DNA of 64,000 bases from the NCBI RefSeq assembly GCF_009663465.1, contig NZ_QXHU01000001.1, forward strand, positions 124,633 through 188,632, written 5' to 3'. The translations under genes were made by a program, and so were the position numbers. This document shows, piece after piece, positions 10,510 to 18,200 of the stretch; within the stretch, counting starts at the first letter, position 1, and every line of letters begins with the position of its first letter. The stretch is from Riemerella anatipestifer. GTDB taxonomy: Bacteria > Bacteroidota > Bacteroidia > Flavobacteriales > Weeksellaceae. The notes under the pieces were generated by a model. That model searched no databases. It was not told the DNA's origin and saw only the letters and a program-made list of their open reading frames with translations.

Positions 10510-10881
10510 ATGGAAAAAGATATAACTTGTCAAGAAAAAATAGGTCTTTTTTTGGTAGATACTTGTACAAATGATGCGGTGTGTACTTGTAGTAATTGTG
10601 GAAAAAAGGTCTGTAAAAACCATGTTTTTCAACATAAATTAAGCTCAGCTTTAAATGAACTTTGCCTTACTTGCAAGGCCGTATTAGACCCTAGGATAAC
10701 CTCACAAATAGAGCTTTACTCCTCTGATCGTGCTATTTGGCGAAAAAAAATGAACACTCGGTTTCATGAAGAGTATCCTTATTTAGTTGCTATGGCAGAT
10801 CAATATGATAGTCTTTTTGATACAGTAATATTTGCAGGCTCTAATGATTCTACAAATAGTTCATCGTCATTTGAGAGTTAA
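10510..10881 (+). CDS. Cys-rich, probably zinc-binding (B-box-like) protein
   Basis: A 123-residue cytosolic protein with Cys at 7, 19, 25, 27, 30, 35, 52 and 55 and His at 38 and 42. The spacing CTCSNCGKKVCKNH and the later CLTC resemble the B-box-like zinc fingers found in bacterial membrane and regulatory proteins. The C-terminal half is acidic and ends in a Ser/Asn-rich tail. Its ATG follows the previous stop directly and its own stop overlaps the next start (TAATG), so it is made together with its neighbours. It may act as a protein-protein adaptor. Zinc binding is inferred from the residue pattern only. Confidence 0.75.
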   Translation: MEKDITCQEKIGLFLVDTCTNDAVCTCSNCGKKVCKNHVFQHKLSSALNELCLTCKAVLDPRITSQIELYSSDRAIWRKKMNTRFHEEYPYLVAMADQYDSLFDTVIFAGSNDSTNSSSSFES

Positions 10882-11984
10882 TGAAGAAAGTTCTACTTAT
10901 TACTCAAAATTATATTCCTTCTAAAGGAGGAATGGCTAATTCTTGTAAAAGAATAGTGAGAAATCTTCGCAAGAGCGGAGTTACAGTTCATGTATTACAT
11001 TTTATTAATAGGAAATATAATTTTGAGATAAGAACAGAGATTAACGGAAACTATGCATCTATAGCAATATATCCTTCCGAAGAATATACATTAAATTTAG
11101 CTCAAACTTTTCTTGAAAGTCATATATTAAAGTTTTCTTTTGATATTGTAATGGCATTTGGTGGTTATCTACCGCTAATGTGGTCGCCAATAGTTGCTCA
11201 GTATTTTGAAAAGCCACTTTACACTTGTATCAGAGGAAATGATTTTGATGAGTTTATCTTTTCTAAGAGACGAAATGTTCTATTTTATGCACTTGAAAAC
11301 TCTGCGAAGATTTTTTCAGTAACGCAGGAAAAATGTAGAAAAATAGAAAAAATTTTCCCTAAAGTAGAAGTTTGTTATACGCCAAATGGTATTAATGTGG
11401 ATGAGTGGGAACTACATTCTTTAGAAAAGGAAAGTCTAGAAAACTTTTCATCAAATGGAGGGAAGAAAATTATCACTATTACAGGACAATTAAAACCTAA
11501 AAAGGGGACACTACAGTTTCTTGAAAATTTTGAAAATTTCAAAAATAAGAATAATTACGAAGTTCGTTTAGTAGGGGATATTCCAAAAGAAATAGAGGAT
11601 AAACTATCTGAGCTATCCTTTGATGTGAAGAGCTATCCTTTTGTTAATAGTATGGAAATGAAACTGCTATATCACTCTTCTGATATTATTTGTATTCCTT
11701 CATTTTATGATGGAATGCCTAATGTTTTATTGGAAGCAGCAGCATGTGGAAAATTAGTTATAGCATCAAATATCGGAGGTATTCCAGATATTATTGAAGA
11801 TTCTATCTCTGGAATTTTATTTAATCCTTTAGTAAAGAATAGCTTCGTTGATGCTCTTTTTCGCTACGAAGAACTTGTTATGTCAGGTGAGATAGAAGCT
11901 GTTCAGAAGAATCTACATGAAAAAATTAAAAATTTGTATAGAGAAGAAGACGAAATCAATAACTATATAAAACACTTAAAATAG
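10881..11984 (+). CDS. Glycosyltransferase family 4 (second in operon)
   Basis: A 367-residue GT-B glycosyltransferase. The N-terminal glycine-rich loop PSKGGMANSCKRI is at about residues 13-25. The donor domain begins near residue 190 (KIITITGQLKPKKG). It carries a good E-x7-E type donor motif, YDGMPNVLLEAAACGKLVIA, near residue 275, with the conserved GGIPDII following. It overlaps the preceding gene by one base and ends 7 bases before the lipoprotein gene. It is closer to canonical GT4 enzymes than the first glycosyltransferase of the operon, so the two probably add different sugars or use different acceptors. Confidence 0.9.
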   Translation: MKKVLLITQNYIPSKGGMANSCKRIVRNLRKSGVTVHVLHFINRKYNFEIRTEINGNYASIAIYPSEEYTLNLAQTFLESHILKFSFDIVMAFGGYLPLMWSPIVAQYFEKPLYTCIRGNDFDEFIFSKRRNVLFYALENSAKIFSVTQEKCRKIEKIFPKVEVCYTPNGINVDEWELHSLEKESLENFSSNGGKKIITITGQLKPKKGTLQFLENFENFKNKNNYEVRLVGDIPKEIEDKLSELSFDVKSYPFVNSMEMKLLYHSSDIICIPSFYDGMPNVLLEAAACGKLVIASNIGGIPDIIEDSISGILFNPLVKNSFVDALFRYEELVMSGEIEAVQKNLHEKIKNLYREEDEINNYIKHLK

Positions 11985-11991
11985 AATTATC

Positions 11992-12600
11992 ATGAAAAAC
12001 ATTTTTTTAACCCTTTTTACGGTATTGTTTGTAATAGTTTCTTGTAATAAGGAGGCTACTCAGTCTAAAAATACATCAGAAATTACAAGCTCTTCAGCTA
12101 AAGTAATAGATGCATCAATACAAATTAAAGATTTTTCTGGAAAGCCTATAGGAGCGTTTAATTTGGAGGACTCAAAAATCCAAATTGCGGATAAAATTTA
12201 CGAGTCCAAATCGAAAGGAGATAAGAAAAAATACTATAGCAATGGAGCTTTTACCTATGAGGTAAAACTAAAGGATGATGGTTTTAAGTTGAGAAATACT
12301 GAATCTAAGCTCTTGTGGAAGGTAAAAATATATCCTGATAAAATAAAAATTTCGGATAATGAAGAAAGTACTAATCCATTCGAAATAAAAAACAGAAATG
12401 GGAGTATAGAAATCATTAAAAATGAGCATAAAATAGCTACTATTACTATAAAAGACGGAAAAGTAAATGTAAATGGGAAAGAATCTTATATCATAAGTCC
12501 TACAAATAATCAGTATGTGTTGGGAGTTCTTGGTATTGAGGAAATACCTATGGAGCAACGTCTTTTTATAATTTTAGAATATTTTTGTAGAACTAAATAA
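11992..12600 (+). CDS. Unrecognised lipoprotein
   Basis: 202 residues with a lipoprotein signal peptide (lipobox cysteine at Cys18, FVIVSCNK) followed by a Ser/Thr linker and a beta-rich domain of charged, alternating residues. No family recognised. It is probably anchored to the inner leaflet of the outer membrane or exported to the surface, since Flavobacteriia display many lipoproteins. Its stop overlaps the next start (TAATG), so it is an integral member of the operon. It is the only clearly exported member besides LemA and the last gene, so it may carry or bind the operon's product. That is inference. Confidence 0.75.
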   Translation: MKNIFLTLFTVLFVIVSCNKEATQSKNTSEITSSSAKVIDASIQIKDFSGKPIGAFNLEDSKIQIADKIYESKSKGDKKKYYSNGAFTYEVKLKDDGFKLRNTESKLLWKVKIYPDKIKISDNEESTNPFEIKNRNGSIEIIKNEHKIATITIKDGKVNVNGKESYIISPTNNQYVLGVLGIEEIPMEQRLFIILEYFCRTK

Positions 12601-13415
12601 TGTACCTTATTTATGCTTATGGAACTGGACTTGGACACCTGAAAAGGGTGTCCGATTTTATTAACCAACAGAGTATTCCAGTTAAAGACTGTATTATAGT
12701 TACACAATCTCAATTTGGATATTTTTGGGAAAAGGACTGGACGGTGATAAAGTTACCAAGAAGTACTTTTTGTAATGCATTACAATTTGAGATTGAGTTT
12801 AAAAAAATTCTATATTGTTTTCCTATTTCTGAAGTAATTGTAGATGTATTTCCTGAAGGTTTTTTTGGTGAATTAGGTGATTGTTTATCTTTGTTTAAAG
12901 GGAAAAAAGTATTATTAGCAAGAATACTTTCAAATGAATATTTTAAAAAATATCCTTCTAATCACATTTATAATGAAGTTTTTTTAACTGAATCTGGTAT
13001 TGATATAGAAAATTATAGTTGCGAAACTACCACTGAGATAGAAATTAAATACCAGAATTCAAAACAAACGAGCCTTAATGTTCCTAAGTCTTCATATTCT
13101 GTTATTATACATAGTCAGCCACTACAGGAAGTAAAATACTTGTATCAAATGGCAAGAATGTATACATCAGAACAAATTGTCATTTTTACCACAATATTAG
13201 AAGATAATTTATTGGCGAATGATTCAGTAGTGTTCAAGATGCAGCAACCTCCTTTAGGAATGCTAGAGAAAGCAAATAAAATTTTTTCGGGTACAGGATA
13301 TAATGCTGTAAAGATGCTAAAAAAATTTCATAACAAAACAGTCTTCATTCCTTTTCCAAGGGAGTATGATAATCAGTTTCTAAGGAAAAAACTCTTAAAT
13401 AAGTGTACTATCTAA
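12600..13415 (+). CDS. GT28/MurG-like glycosyltransferase, C-terminus probably frameshifted
   Basis: 271 residues in the open frame. The start YAYGTGLGHLKR is the glycine-rich loop of MurG/UGT-type GT-B enzymes. Near residue 235 the donor domain has FSGTGYNAV, then FIPFPREYDNQFLR, a pattern typical of the family. The frame stops at 13415 (LNKCTI). In the next frame a coherent peptide continues (VLSNYINIILEN...FVNNKF) to a TAA at 13528-13530, one base before the next gene's ATG. I therefore infer a single inserted base near 13400 and a native end at 13530. Whether the shortened protein works is unknown. Confidence 0.7.
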   Translation: MYLIYAYGTGLGHLKRVSDFINQQSIPVKDCIIVTQSQFGYFWEKDWTVIKLPRSTFCNALQFEIEFKKILYCFPISEVIVDVFPEGFFGELGDCLSLFKGKKVLLARILSNEYFKKYPSNHIYNEVFLTESGIDIENYSCETTTEIEIKYQNSKQTSLNVPKSSYSVIIHSQPLQEVKYLYQMARMYTSEQIVIFTTILEDNLLANDSVVFKMQQPPLGMLEKANKIFSGTGYNAVKMLKKFHNKTVFIPFPREYDNQFLRKKLLNKCTI

Positions 13416-13531
13416 TTATATAAATATAATACTTGAAAATTTAAATTATCCGTTACTCTTATTTGTTAATAATAAATTTTGTCGTAGGTTGGCTAGAAAT
13501 GATATACGTTTTAAGTTAATTATTGTGTAAT

Positions 13532-14655
13532 ATGAGAATTAGAAAGCTTATTTATATGGTTTCAGTTTTGGCTTTTGTTGTAGGAAAATCTCAACAACAT
13601 TTGCCTAAAGATACACTCTATGGTAAGGTTAAGACCTTAAGAGAAAAAGTAATATTTTTAACAGAAATTACAACTCCACAGTTTTTAGATTACGAAGATG
13701 ATTATGGACCACAGGATTTAGAGGAGCTAAAGAGACCTTAGAAAGCTTTAGAAAGGTATGGTATACCTATGATTTTTGTCATTATTTAAACTATAAAAAG
13801 GTTTTTGATAATCGTGGTAATATGATTAAAGAAACTTGGTTTGATAAAAAAGACACTTGTATTGCTTCTTATCAAAGAAACTACGATTCTAAAAATAGAA
13901 TCATCGGAAAATTGGACTCTGTCCGATCTACTATTCTTGAAACTCATTATGATTATCTGAATGATAACGAAGTAAATATTATCAAGAAAAATCTGAGGAC
14001 TAATTACGCTCATCATAGTTATGAAAAAACTGAAAATGGTAAATTAAAGGTTCAGAAGATATTTCACGGTGATGAAGCTGTAAGTGAGTATAATTATGTA
14101 TATGATGATAATGGATTGCTGAAATATAGAGTTTATAAAAATCCATATTCTTGGAAACAATACCAATATGGAGCTTGGAGTTATGGTATATATGGTATTC
14201 CTCCAAGTATTTATAAAGATATAGTGAATCACTACGATTCTGAAAAAAGACTTGTTAAAAACCAAAAATTTGAATTGTTTGAAAATGATACAAAGTACAA
14301 ATTCCCAAATTTGTATGAACAAACTAAATATTACTATCAGAAAGGTAATTTAATTAGAGTTGAAAAAAAATATAATAGTGGAGTAAAATACTATGAACAT
14401 TTTTCATATGATGAACAGCATCAGATATCTATCCATTATTGTTGTAGTAAATCTAAAAATAAATCCTCTAGGATAGGAAGTTACAAATTACAAAATGATA
14501 AGATTGTCCATTTAAATCTTATCGCTGGAGAAAATAAGTATGATATTTCTTTTGATTATGTATTTGATGATAAAAATAATTGGACTGAAATTACCAAAAC
14601 AGTTAATGGAATAGCTTTGTATAAGTGGGTAAGAAAGATAGAATATTATGAATAA
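13532..14655 (+). pseudogene. Secreted YD-repeat-like protein, broken by a frameshift
   Basis: Opens with a signal peptide (MRIRKLIYMVSVLAFVVGKS) and PKDTLYGKVKTLREKVIF. The first frame runs to a stop at 13739-13741. From about 13708 the next frame reads TTGFRGAKETLESFRKVWYT and continues to 14655. The join GAT TAT GG / ACC fits loss of one base near 13707. The downstream part has repeated Tyr/Asp-rich stretches such as YDYLNDNE, YVYDDNG, HYDSEKR and FSYDEQ, like RHS/YD-type cell-surface proteins. With the inferred native stop of the previous gene only one base away, this is probably the eighth and last gene of the lemA operon. The function is unknown. Confidence 0.7.
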
Positions 14656-14687
14656 AAAAAGGACTAACCTAAAATTAAGCTAGTCCT
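14654..14687 (-). terminator. Terminator for the threonine dehydrogenase gene
   Basis: AGGACTA (14660-14666) pairs with TAGTCCT (14681-14687). Read leftward, the stem is followed by seven T. It lies between two converging genes and could also slow rightward transcription. Confidence 0.55.
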
Positions 14688-14712
14688 AATATATAATTTA
14701 AAAGAGAGATAA

Positions 14713-15678
14713 CTAGCTTTTCCCTAGCTTAACTTTCAGATTTTTTATCATTTCTTCGGTCATCATCTTGATGTCAAACTCATAAGAAAGTCCCCAATCT
14801 TCTTTGGCTTTACTATCATCTATAGAAGCAGGCCAAGAGTCGGCGATGCTTTGTCTGAAATCGGGTTGGTAAGAGATTTTGAAATCAGGCATTACTTTTT
14901 TAATTTCATTTGCAAGTTCTGCGGGTGTAAAAGACATACCTCCTAAATTGTAAGAACCCCAAACACTGATGTTTTCTGCAGGTTCTTGCATTAGTTTTAT
15001 GGTAGCGTTTATAGCATCGTCCATATAGAGCATAGGCATAGCCGTGTTTTCTGAAATAAAGCATTGGTACTCGCCTTTTTCTACCGCTTCGTAGAAGATT
15101 TCCACGGCATAATCGGTAGTGCCTCCGCCTGCAGGAGCTTTCCAAGAAATAAGTCCAGGATATCTTATACTACGCACATCTACACCATATTTATCGTGGT
15201 AGTATTCGCACCATTTTTCTCCAGCCATTTTAGAAATACCATACACGGTAGTAGGGTTAAGCACCACATCTTGCCCAACATTGTGCTTTGGGATACCTTT
15301 ACCAAATACAGCGATGGAACTCGGCCAAAATATCTTTTTTAAATAGCCTTCTCGTGCTAATTCGCAGAGGTGAAGTAGTGGTTCTAGATTGAGTTTCCAA
15401 GCAAAAAGTGGTTGTTTCTCCGAAGTTCCAGACAAAAGAGAAGCTAAGTGATAAACCGTAGTGATTTTATTTTCTTTAATAAAATCTTCCAATAGTTTAA
15501 AGTTGGTTACATCTATTCTCTCGTAGTGTCCAGCAGTAGTAATGCCTTCTCTCCATTTATCAATCCCAGAAGCAATAACATTATCTTTACCGTAGATTTC
15601 TACTAGTTTTGCTGTAAGTTCGGTACCGATTTGCCCTAAAGCTCCTGTGATGAGTATTTTTTCATTTTTACTTTCCAT
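14713..15678 (-). CDS. L-threonine 3-dehydrogenase, SDR (GalE-like) type
   Basis: A 321-residue extended short-chain dehydrogenase of the UDP-galactose-epimerase-like class. It has the NAD-binding loop TGALGQIGTEL at residues 12-22 and the catalytic YGISK (YxxxK) motif. The segment RYPGLISWKAPAGGGTTDYA is characteristic of SDR-type L-threonine dehydrogenases described in flavobacteria and related to the human TDH gene. It oxidises threonine to 2-amino-3-ketobutyrate, feeding glycine and acetyl-CoA. It stands alone, leftward, facing away from the GNAT gene. A true sugar epimerase is less likely because of the threonine-dehydrogenase-specific segment. Confidence 0.88.
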   Translation of the reverse strand: MESKNEKILITGALGQIGTELTAKLVEIYGKDNVIASGIDKWREGITTAGHYERIDVTNFKLLEDFIKENKITTVYHLASLLSGTSEKQPLFAWKLNLEPLLHLCELAREGYLKKIFWPSSIAVFGKGIPKHNVGQDVVLNPTTVYGISKMAGEKWCEYYHDKYGVDVRSIRYPGLISWKAPAGGGTTDYAVEIFYEAVEKGEYQCFISENTAMPMLYMDDAINATIKLMQEPAENISVWGSYNLGGMSFTPAELANEIKKVMPDFKISYQPDFRQSIADSWPASIDDSKAKEDWGLSYEFDIKMMTEEMIKNLKVKLGKS

Positions 15679-15793
15679 AGTTTGTTCCGATTTCGTTTTT
15701 ACAAAGGTACTAAATACGCCTATTTTTTGGAAATGTTTTTGGTTAGAAATTTTAATTTAATGATTAGATTTGTATTCAATTTAAAGTGATAAA

Positions 15794-16285
15794 ATGATTA
15801 GAAAAGCCCAAAGAGAGGATATACCATTGATACAAAGTCTTGCAAGGCAGTCGTGGAATAGCCATTATATAGGAATTATCTCGCAAGAGCAGATAGATTA
15901 TATGTTGGGTATGATGTACTCCGATGAGGAGCTAAACCAACATTTTGATAACCCTAACTATCATTATTATCTGATGTTGAACGGTGGCGTAGAGGTAGGA
16001 TTTATGGGGTTTGAAATAGGCTACGAACCTCAAATCACCAAATTACATAGGCTTTATCTTTTAGCAGAGGCTAAAGGGAAAGGATTGGGAAAGGAGGCAA
16101 TAGACTTTTTAAAAAGAGAAGTGAAAAGCCATAAGGATAAGTCTATCATACTAAATGTTAATAAGAAAAATTCATCGTTTAATTTCTATAAAAGCCAAGG
16201 GTTTGAGGTAGAGCAGGAAGTGGTGCTAGAAGTAGGTGAGGGCTTTGTGATGGACGATTATATTATGAAAATAAGTGTAAAATAA
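15794..16285 (+). CDS. GNAT family N-acetyltransferase
   Basis: A 163-residue acetyl-CoA-dependent acetyltransferase. It starts IRKAQREDIPLIQSLARQSW, typical of the GNAT N-terminus. The acetyl-CoA binding loop is LLAEAKGKGLGKEAIDFL at about residues 92-110 (the R/Q-x-x-G-x-G/A pattern is present in relaxed form), and the C-terminal beta-strand is NFYKSQGFEV. Substrate unknown: it could be an amine, a peptide N-terminus or an antibiotic. It is transcribed singly and is divergent from threonine dehydrogenase. Confidence 0.85.
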   Translation: MIRKAQREDIPLIQSLARQSWNSHYIGIISQEQIDYMLGMMYSDEELNQHFDNPNYHYYLMLNGGVEVGFMGFEIGYEPQITKLHRLYLLAEAKGKGLGKEAIDFLKREVKSHKDKSIILNVNKKNSSFNFYKSQGFEVEQEVVLEVGEGFVMDDYIMKISVK

Positions 16286-16350
16286 CTCTATAAGTTGTAG
16301 TACATTTTAGATATATCAAGAAGAAAGAAATGTAAGTCTAGCCCCCAAAG

Positions 16351-16382
16351 TTTGTATATTTAAAAAAAAGAACCTACATTTG
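16351..16382 (+). promoter_or_regulatory. Strong consensus promoter at the edge of cassette unit A
   Basis: TTTG (16351-16354), 20 bases, TACATTTG (16375-16382), a full match to the Bacteroidota -33/-7 consensus. The left arm of the cassette-like unit begins 39 bases further on, so this promoter lies outside the unit and reads into it. Confidence 0.65.
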
Positions 16383-16420
16383 TCCCAGTTTTATGCAACA
16401 CATTATCAATAACATACAAC

Positions 16421-17309
16421 GTTATCTACCATTTTAAAAAATACATCAATGAAACAAATTTTTGGAATTTTAGTGTCATTATTTTACGGAATTTTTACAG
16501 CACAAACAATCAGTGGAAAAATTATTTCAAAAGAAAATAATGAACCAATTCCTTTCGCAAGAATTGGAATTGAAAATGAAAATTTTGGTACAATTGCAGA
16601 TGAAAATGGTAATTACTCAATTGATTTGACAAATGTTGATCGTAATAAAAATTTGACTGTTCAAATAGGTGGTTTTGTAAACTTCTCACAATCAATACAA
16701 AAATTCATAAATGGAGATCATACAGTTTTTCTAAATGAAAAGGTTGTGGGAATTCAGGAAGTGTTTTTGAATCCAAAAAAATATTATGAAAAAAATTGGG
16801 GAACGAATGCAAAAACTAAAAAAATTCAATTTGGCTTTAATCCAGCAAGAAGCAAAGAAGATAAATCAAAAGAATTTGGCTTAGCTTTCAATAATAACAA
16901 AAAAGTGAAACTACAAAAAATCAATCTAAATATCGTGAATTTGAAAACTGACAAACCACTTTTGATGAGCTTTAATGTTTATTCAAAAAAAGACGGATTT
17001 CCAGACAAATCATTATTAAACGAAAATCTAACTGTTGAATTAACAGAAGATAAAATAAAAGACGGAACATTTTCTTTTGATGTCAGTGATAAAAATGTTT
17101 GGATTAACAAACAGGATTTTTTTGTGACCGTGCAAGTAATGAATGGATTTGATGGATGGATTTATTTGAGTGGAGCAATGTTCAAGACTGTTTATTATCG
17201 CAATTTTTATGGTCCTTGGTTGAAAAAAACTATTGCACAACCAGCACTAAATATTGATGTGAAAATTGAAAAGTAAAAAAACGGTAGATAACATAGTATT
17301 TGCAAAAGG
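16421..17309 (+). mobile_element. Cassette-like unit A bounded by inverted repeats
   Basis: Left arm GTTATCTACCATTTT (16421-16435) and right arm AAAACGGTAGATAAC (17278-17292) are inverse complements except for one base. The right arm is followed directly by ATAGTATTTGCAAAAGG (17293-17309). One gene lies inside, with little spare sequence. A second unit of the same design lies at 59360-60062 on the other strand. There is no transposase inside. The arms resemble integron core sites only loosely, because GTTATCT does not satisfy GTTRRRY. Confidence 0.6.
16449..17276 (+). CDS. Secreted protein with carboxypeptidase-regulatory-like domain
   Basis: 275 residues. A signal peptide (IFGILVSLFYGIFTAQ, cleaved near residue 19) is followed by a CarboxypepD_reg-like/beta-sandwich domain at about residues 20-105 (ISGKIISKENNEPIPFARIGI, then GTIADENGNYSIDL). 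These domains are common at the N-terminus of TonB-dependent receptors, but here no barrel follows. The C-terminal 165 residues are a domain I do not recognise, with many aromatics near the end. It is probably periplasmic or surface-exposed. It is the only gene of cassette-like unit A and is driven by the consensus promoter outside the unit. Confidence 0.75.
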   Translation: MKQIFGILVSLFYGIFTAQTISGKIISKENNEPIPFARIGIENENFGTIADENGNYSIDLTNVDRNKNLTVQIGGFVNFSQSIQKFINGDHTVFLNEKVVGIQEVFLNPKKYYEKNWGTNAKTKKIQFGFNPARSKEDKSKEFGLAFNNNKKVKLQKINLNIVNLKTDKPLLMSFNVYSKKDGFPDKSLLNENLTVELTEDKIKDGTFSFDVSDKNVWINKQDFFVTVQVMNGFDGWIYLSGAMFKTVYYRNFYGPWLKKTIAQPALNIDVKIEK

Positions 17310-17720
17310 TGGTGTTAAGGTGTTGAATTGGAAAGCCAAACATTTATTCCGCATATGCTTTTCAATTCAACTATTTTGATTAATTTAGTTTCATTGAAAA
17401 AGTTACAAAATTATTTGGCTGTTCCGAATAATTTTGTAAACACACAGATAGTTTCGTGGGTATGTGTCGTATTATCTAGAAAATTCTTTAGACTTTTATC
17501 GTTAAACCAAAATATTATTCCGCCAATTTTTATTGGTTTTTTTTGTGTTTATACTATTCTATTTTTAGCTTTCATCAACATTTACTAAAAGCACCATTGT
17601 TTTGTATTACAAACTTGGTCGTTCTTGTTGGGTGCTTTTAGTATTCAGAAAGAGAGCTTTTCTTTCTTTCTGCCTTAGACTTTCCTCTCGTTTTGTGTGT
17701 GTTTAGAGGGGAAAGGCGTT
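17310..17720. other. Non-coding stretch with two large hairpins
   Basis: No convincing gene. GTTGAATTGGAAAGC (17322-17336) pairs with GCTTTTCAATTCAAC (17357-17371) with a single G-T wobble, and CTAAAAGCACC (17585-17595) pairs perfectly with GGTGCTTTTAG (17631-17641). A weak 86-codon frame from a TTG (17328-17588) overlaps the first hairpin and looks spurious. The first hairpin lies directly beyond cassette-like unit A and may belong to its recombination site. Confidence 0.5.
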
Positions 17721-17729
17721 TTCTTATGA

Positions 17730-17807
17730 GTTCAAGGTTTAAAGTTCAAATATTCAAGGAATCCAAAGAGCTATTGAACTACGAACCTAGAACTTTAAAC
17801 CTTAAAC
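17730..17807. repeat. Long inverted repeat upstream of the HU gene
   Basis: Two 18-base arms, 17730-17747 (GTTCAAGGTTTAAAGTTC) and 17790-17807, match in 17 of 18 positions as inverse complements, separated by 42 bases. Further copies of the GAACCTTAAA theme follow at 17811-17820. It looks like a dispersed palindromic repeat rather than a terminator, because no T tract follows. Confidence 0.6.
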
Positions 17808-17840
17808 ATTGAACCTTAAACCCTTTAAATATTATAGATT

Positions 17841-18188
17841 ATGTCAATTAAGTACAAAACCATTCAGAAAGCCCAGCTAGGAGTGGCGGGCGGAGGCGGC
17901 AAAAAGTTCTATGCATCGCCTGTGTATCAAGGAGAGAAAACTCTAGAAGGTCTTACCAAAGACATTGAGAAGATTTCTACCGTAAGTGGAGCCGACATCA
18001 GAGCGGTGCTTTATGCACTTGTAAATGTAATGCAAAATTCACTTTCAGACGGACAAATTGTAAGACTAGGCGAACTCGTTAGCATCGAGGGCAAAGCCAA
18101 AGAGGAGGAAGTAACTTCGGCAGCAGTAAAGTCGGCAAAGGTATTGTTTACCCTAGGTTCTGACCTTAAAAGATGCTGCAAACGCTGA
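17841..18188 (+). CDS. HU-like DNA-binding protein with frameshifted C-terminus
   Basis: 115 residues in the open frame. The body (YYASP-like start FYASPVYQGEKTLEGLTKDI, then LSDGQIVRLGELVSIEGKAK) is the HU/IHF-like domain typical of Bacteroidota accessory HU proteins, which bend and compact DNA. The end RCCKR is atypical. One frame over, the sequence reads MLQTLKFEKA then TAG at 18203-18205, the normal family ending, so one A seems lost from the A run at 18168-18171. The protein may still fold, since only the last residues change. It lies at the left edge of the decayed mobile region. Confidence 0.75.
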   Translation: MSIKYKTIQKAQLGVAGGGGKKFYASPVYQGEKTLEGLTKDIEKISTVSGADIRAVLYALVNVMQNSLSDGQIVRLGELVSIEGKAKEEEVTSAAVKSAKVLFTLGSDLKRCCKR

Positions 18189-18200
18189 AATTTGAAAAAG

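Noticed and set aside
16421-17309. Canonical integron attC sites at the cassette-like units
   Set aside because: The arms (GTTATCT, GTTAGCA) do not both satisfy GTTRRRY/RYYYAAC, and no single-site R''-L''-L'-R' fold with the expected polarity was found. No integrase gene is in the window. Called cassette-like only.
17328-17588. 86-codon ORF from TTG
   Set aside because: It overlaps a strong hairpin, has no start context, and its peptide shows no recognisable domain. Coding is possible but unsupported.
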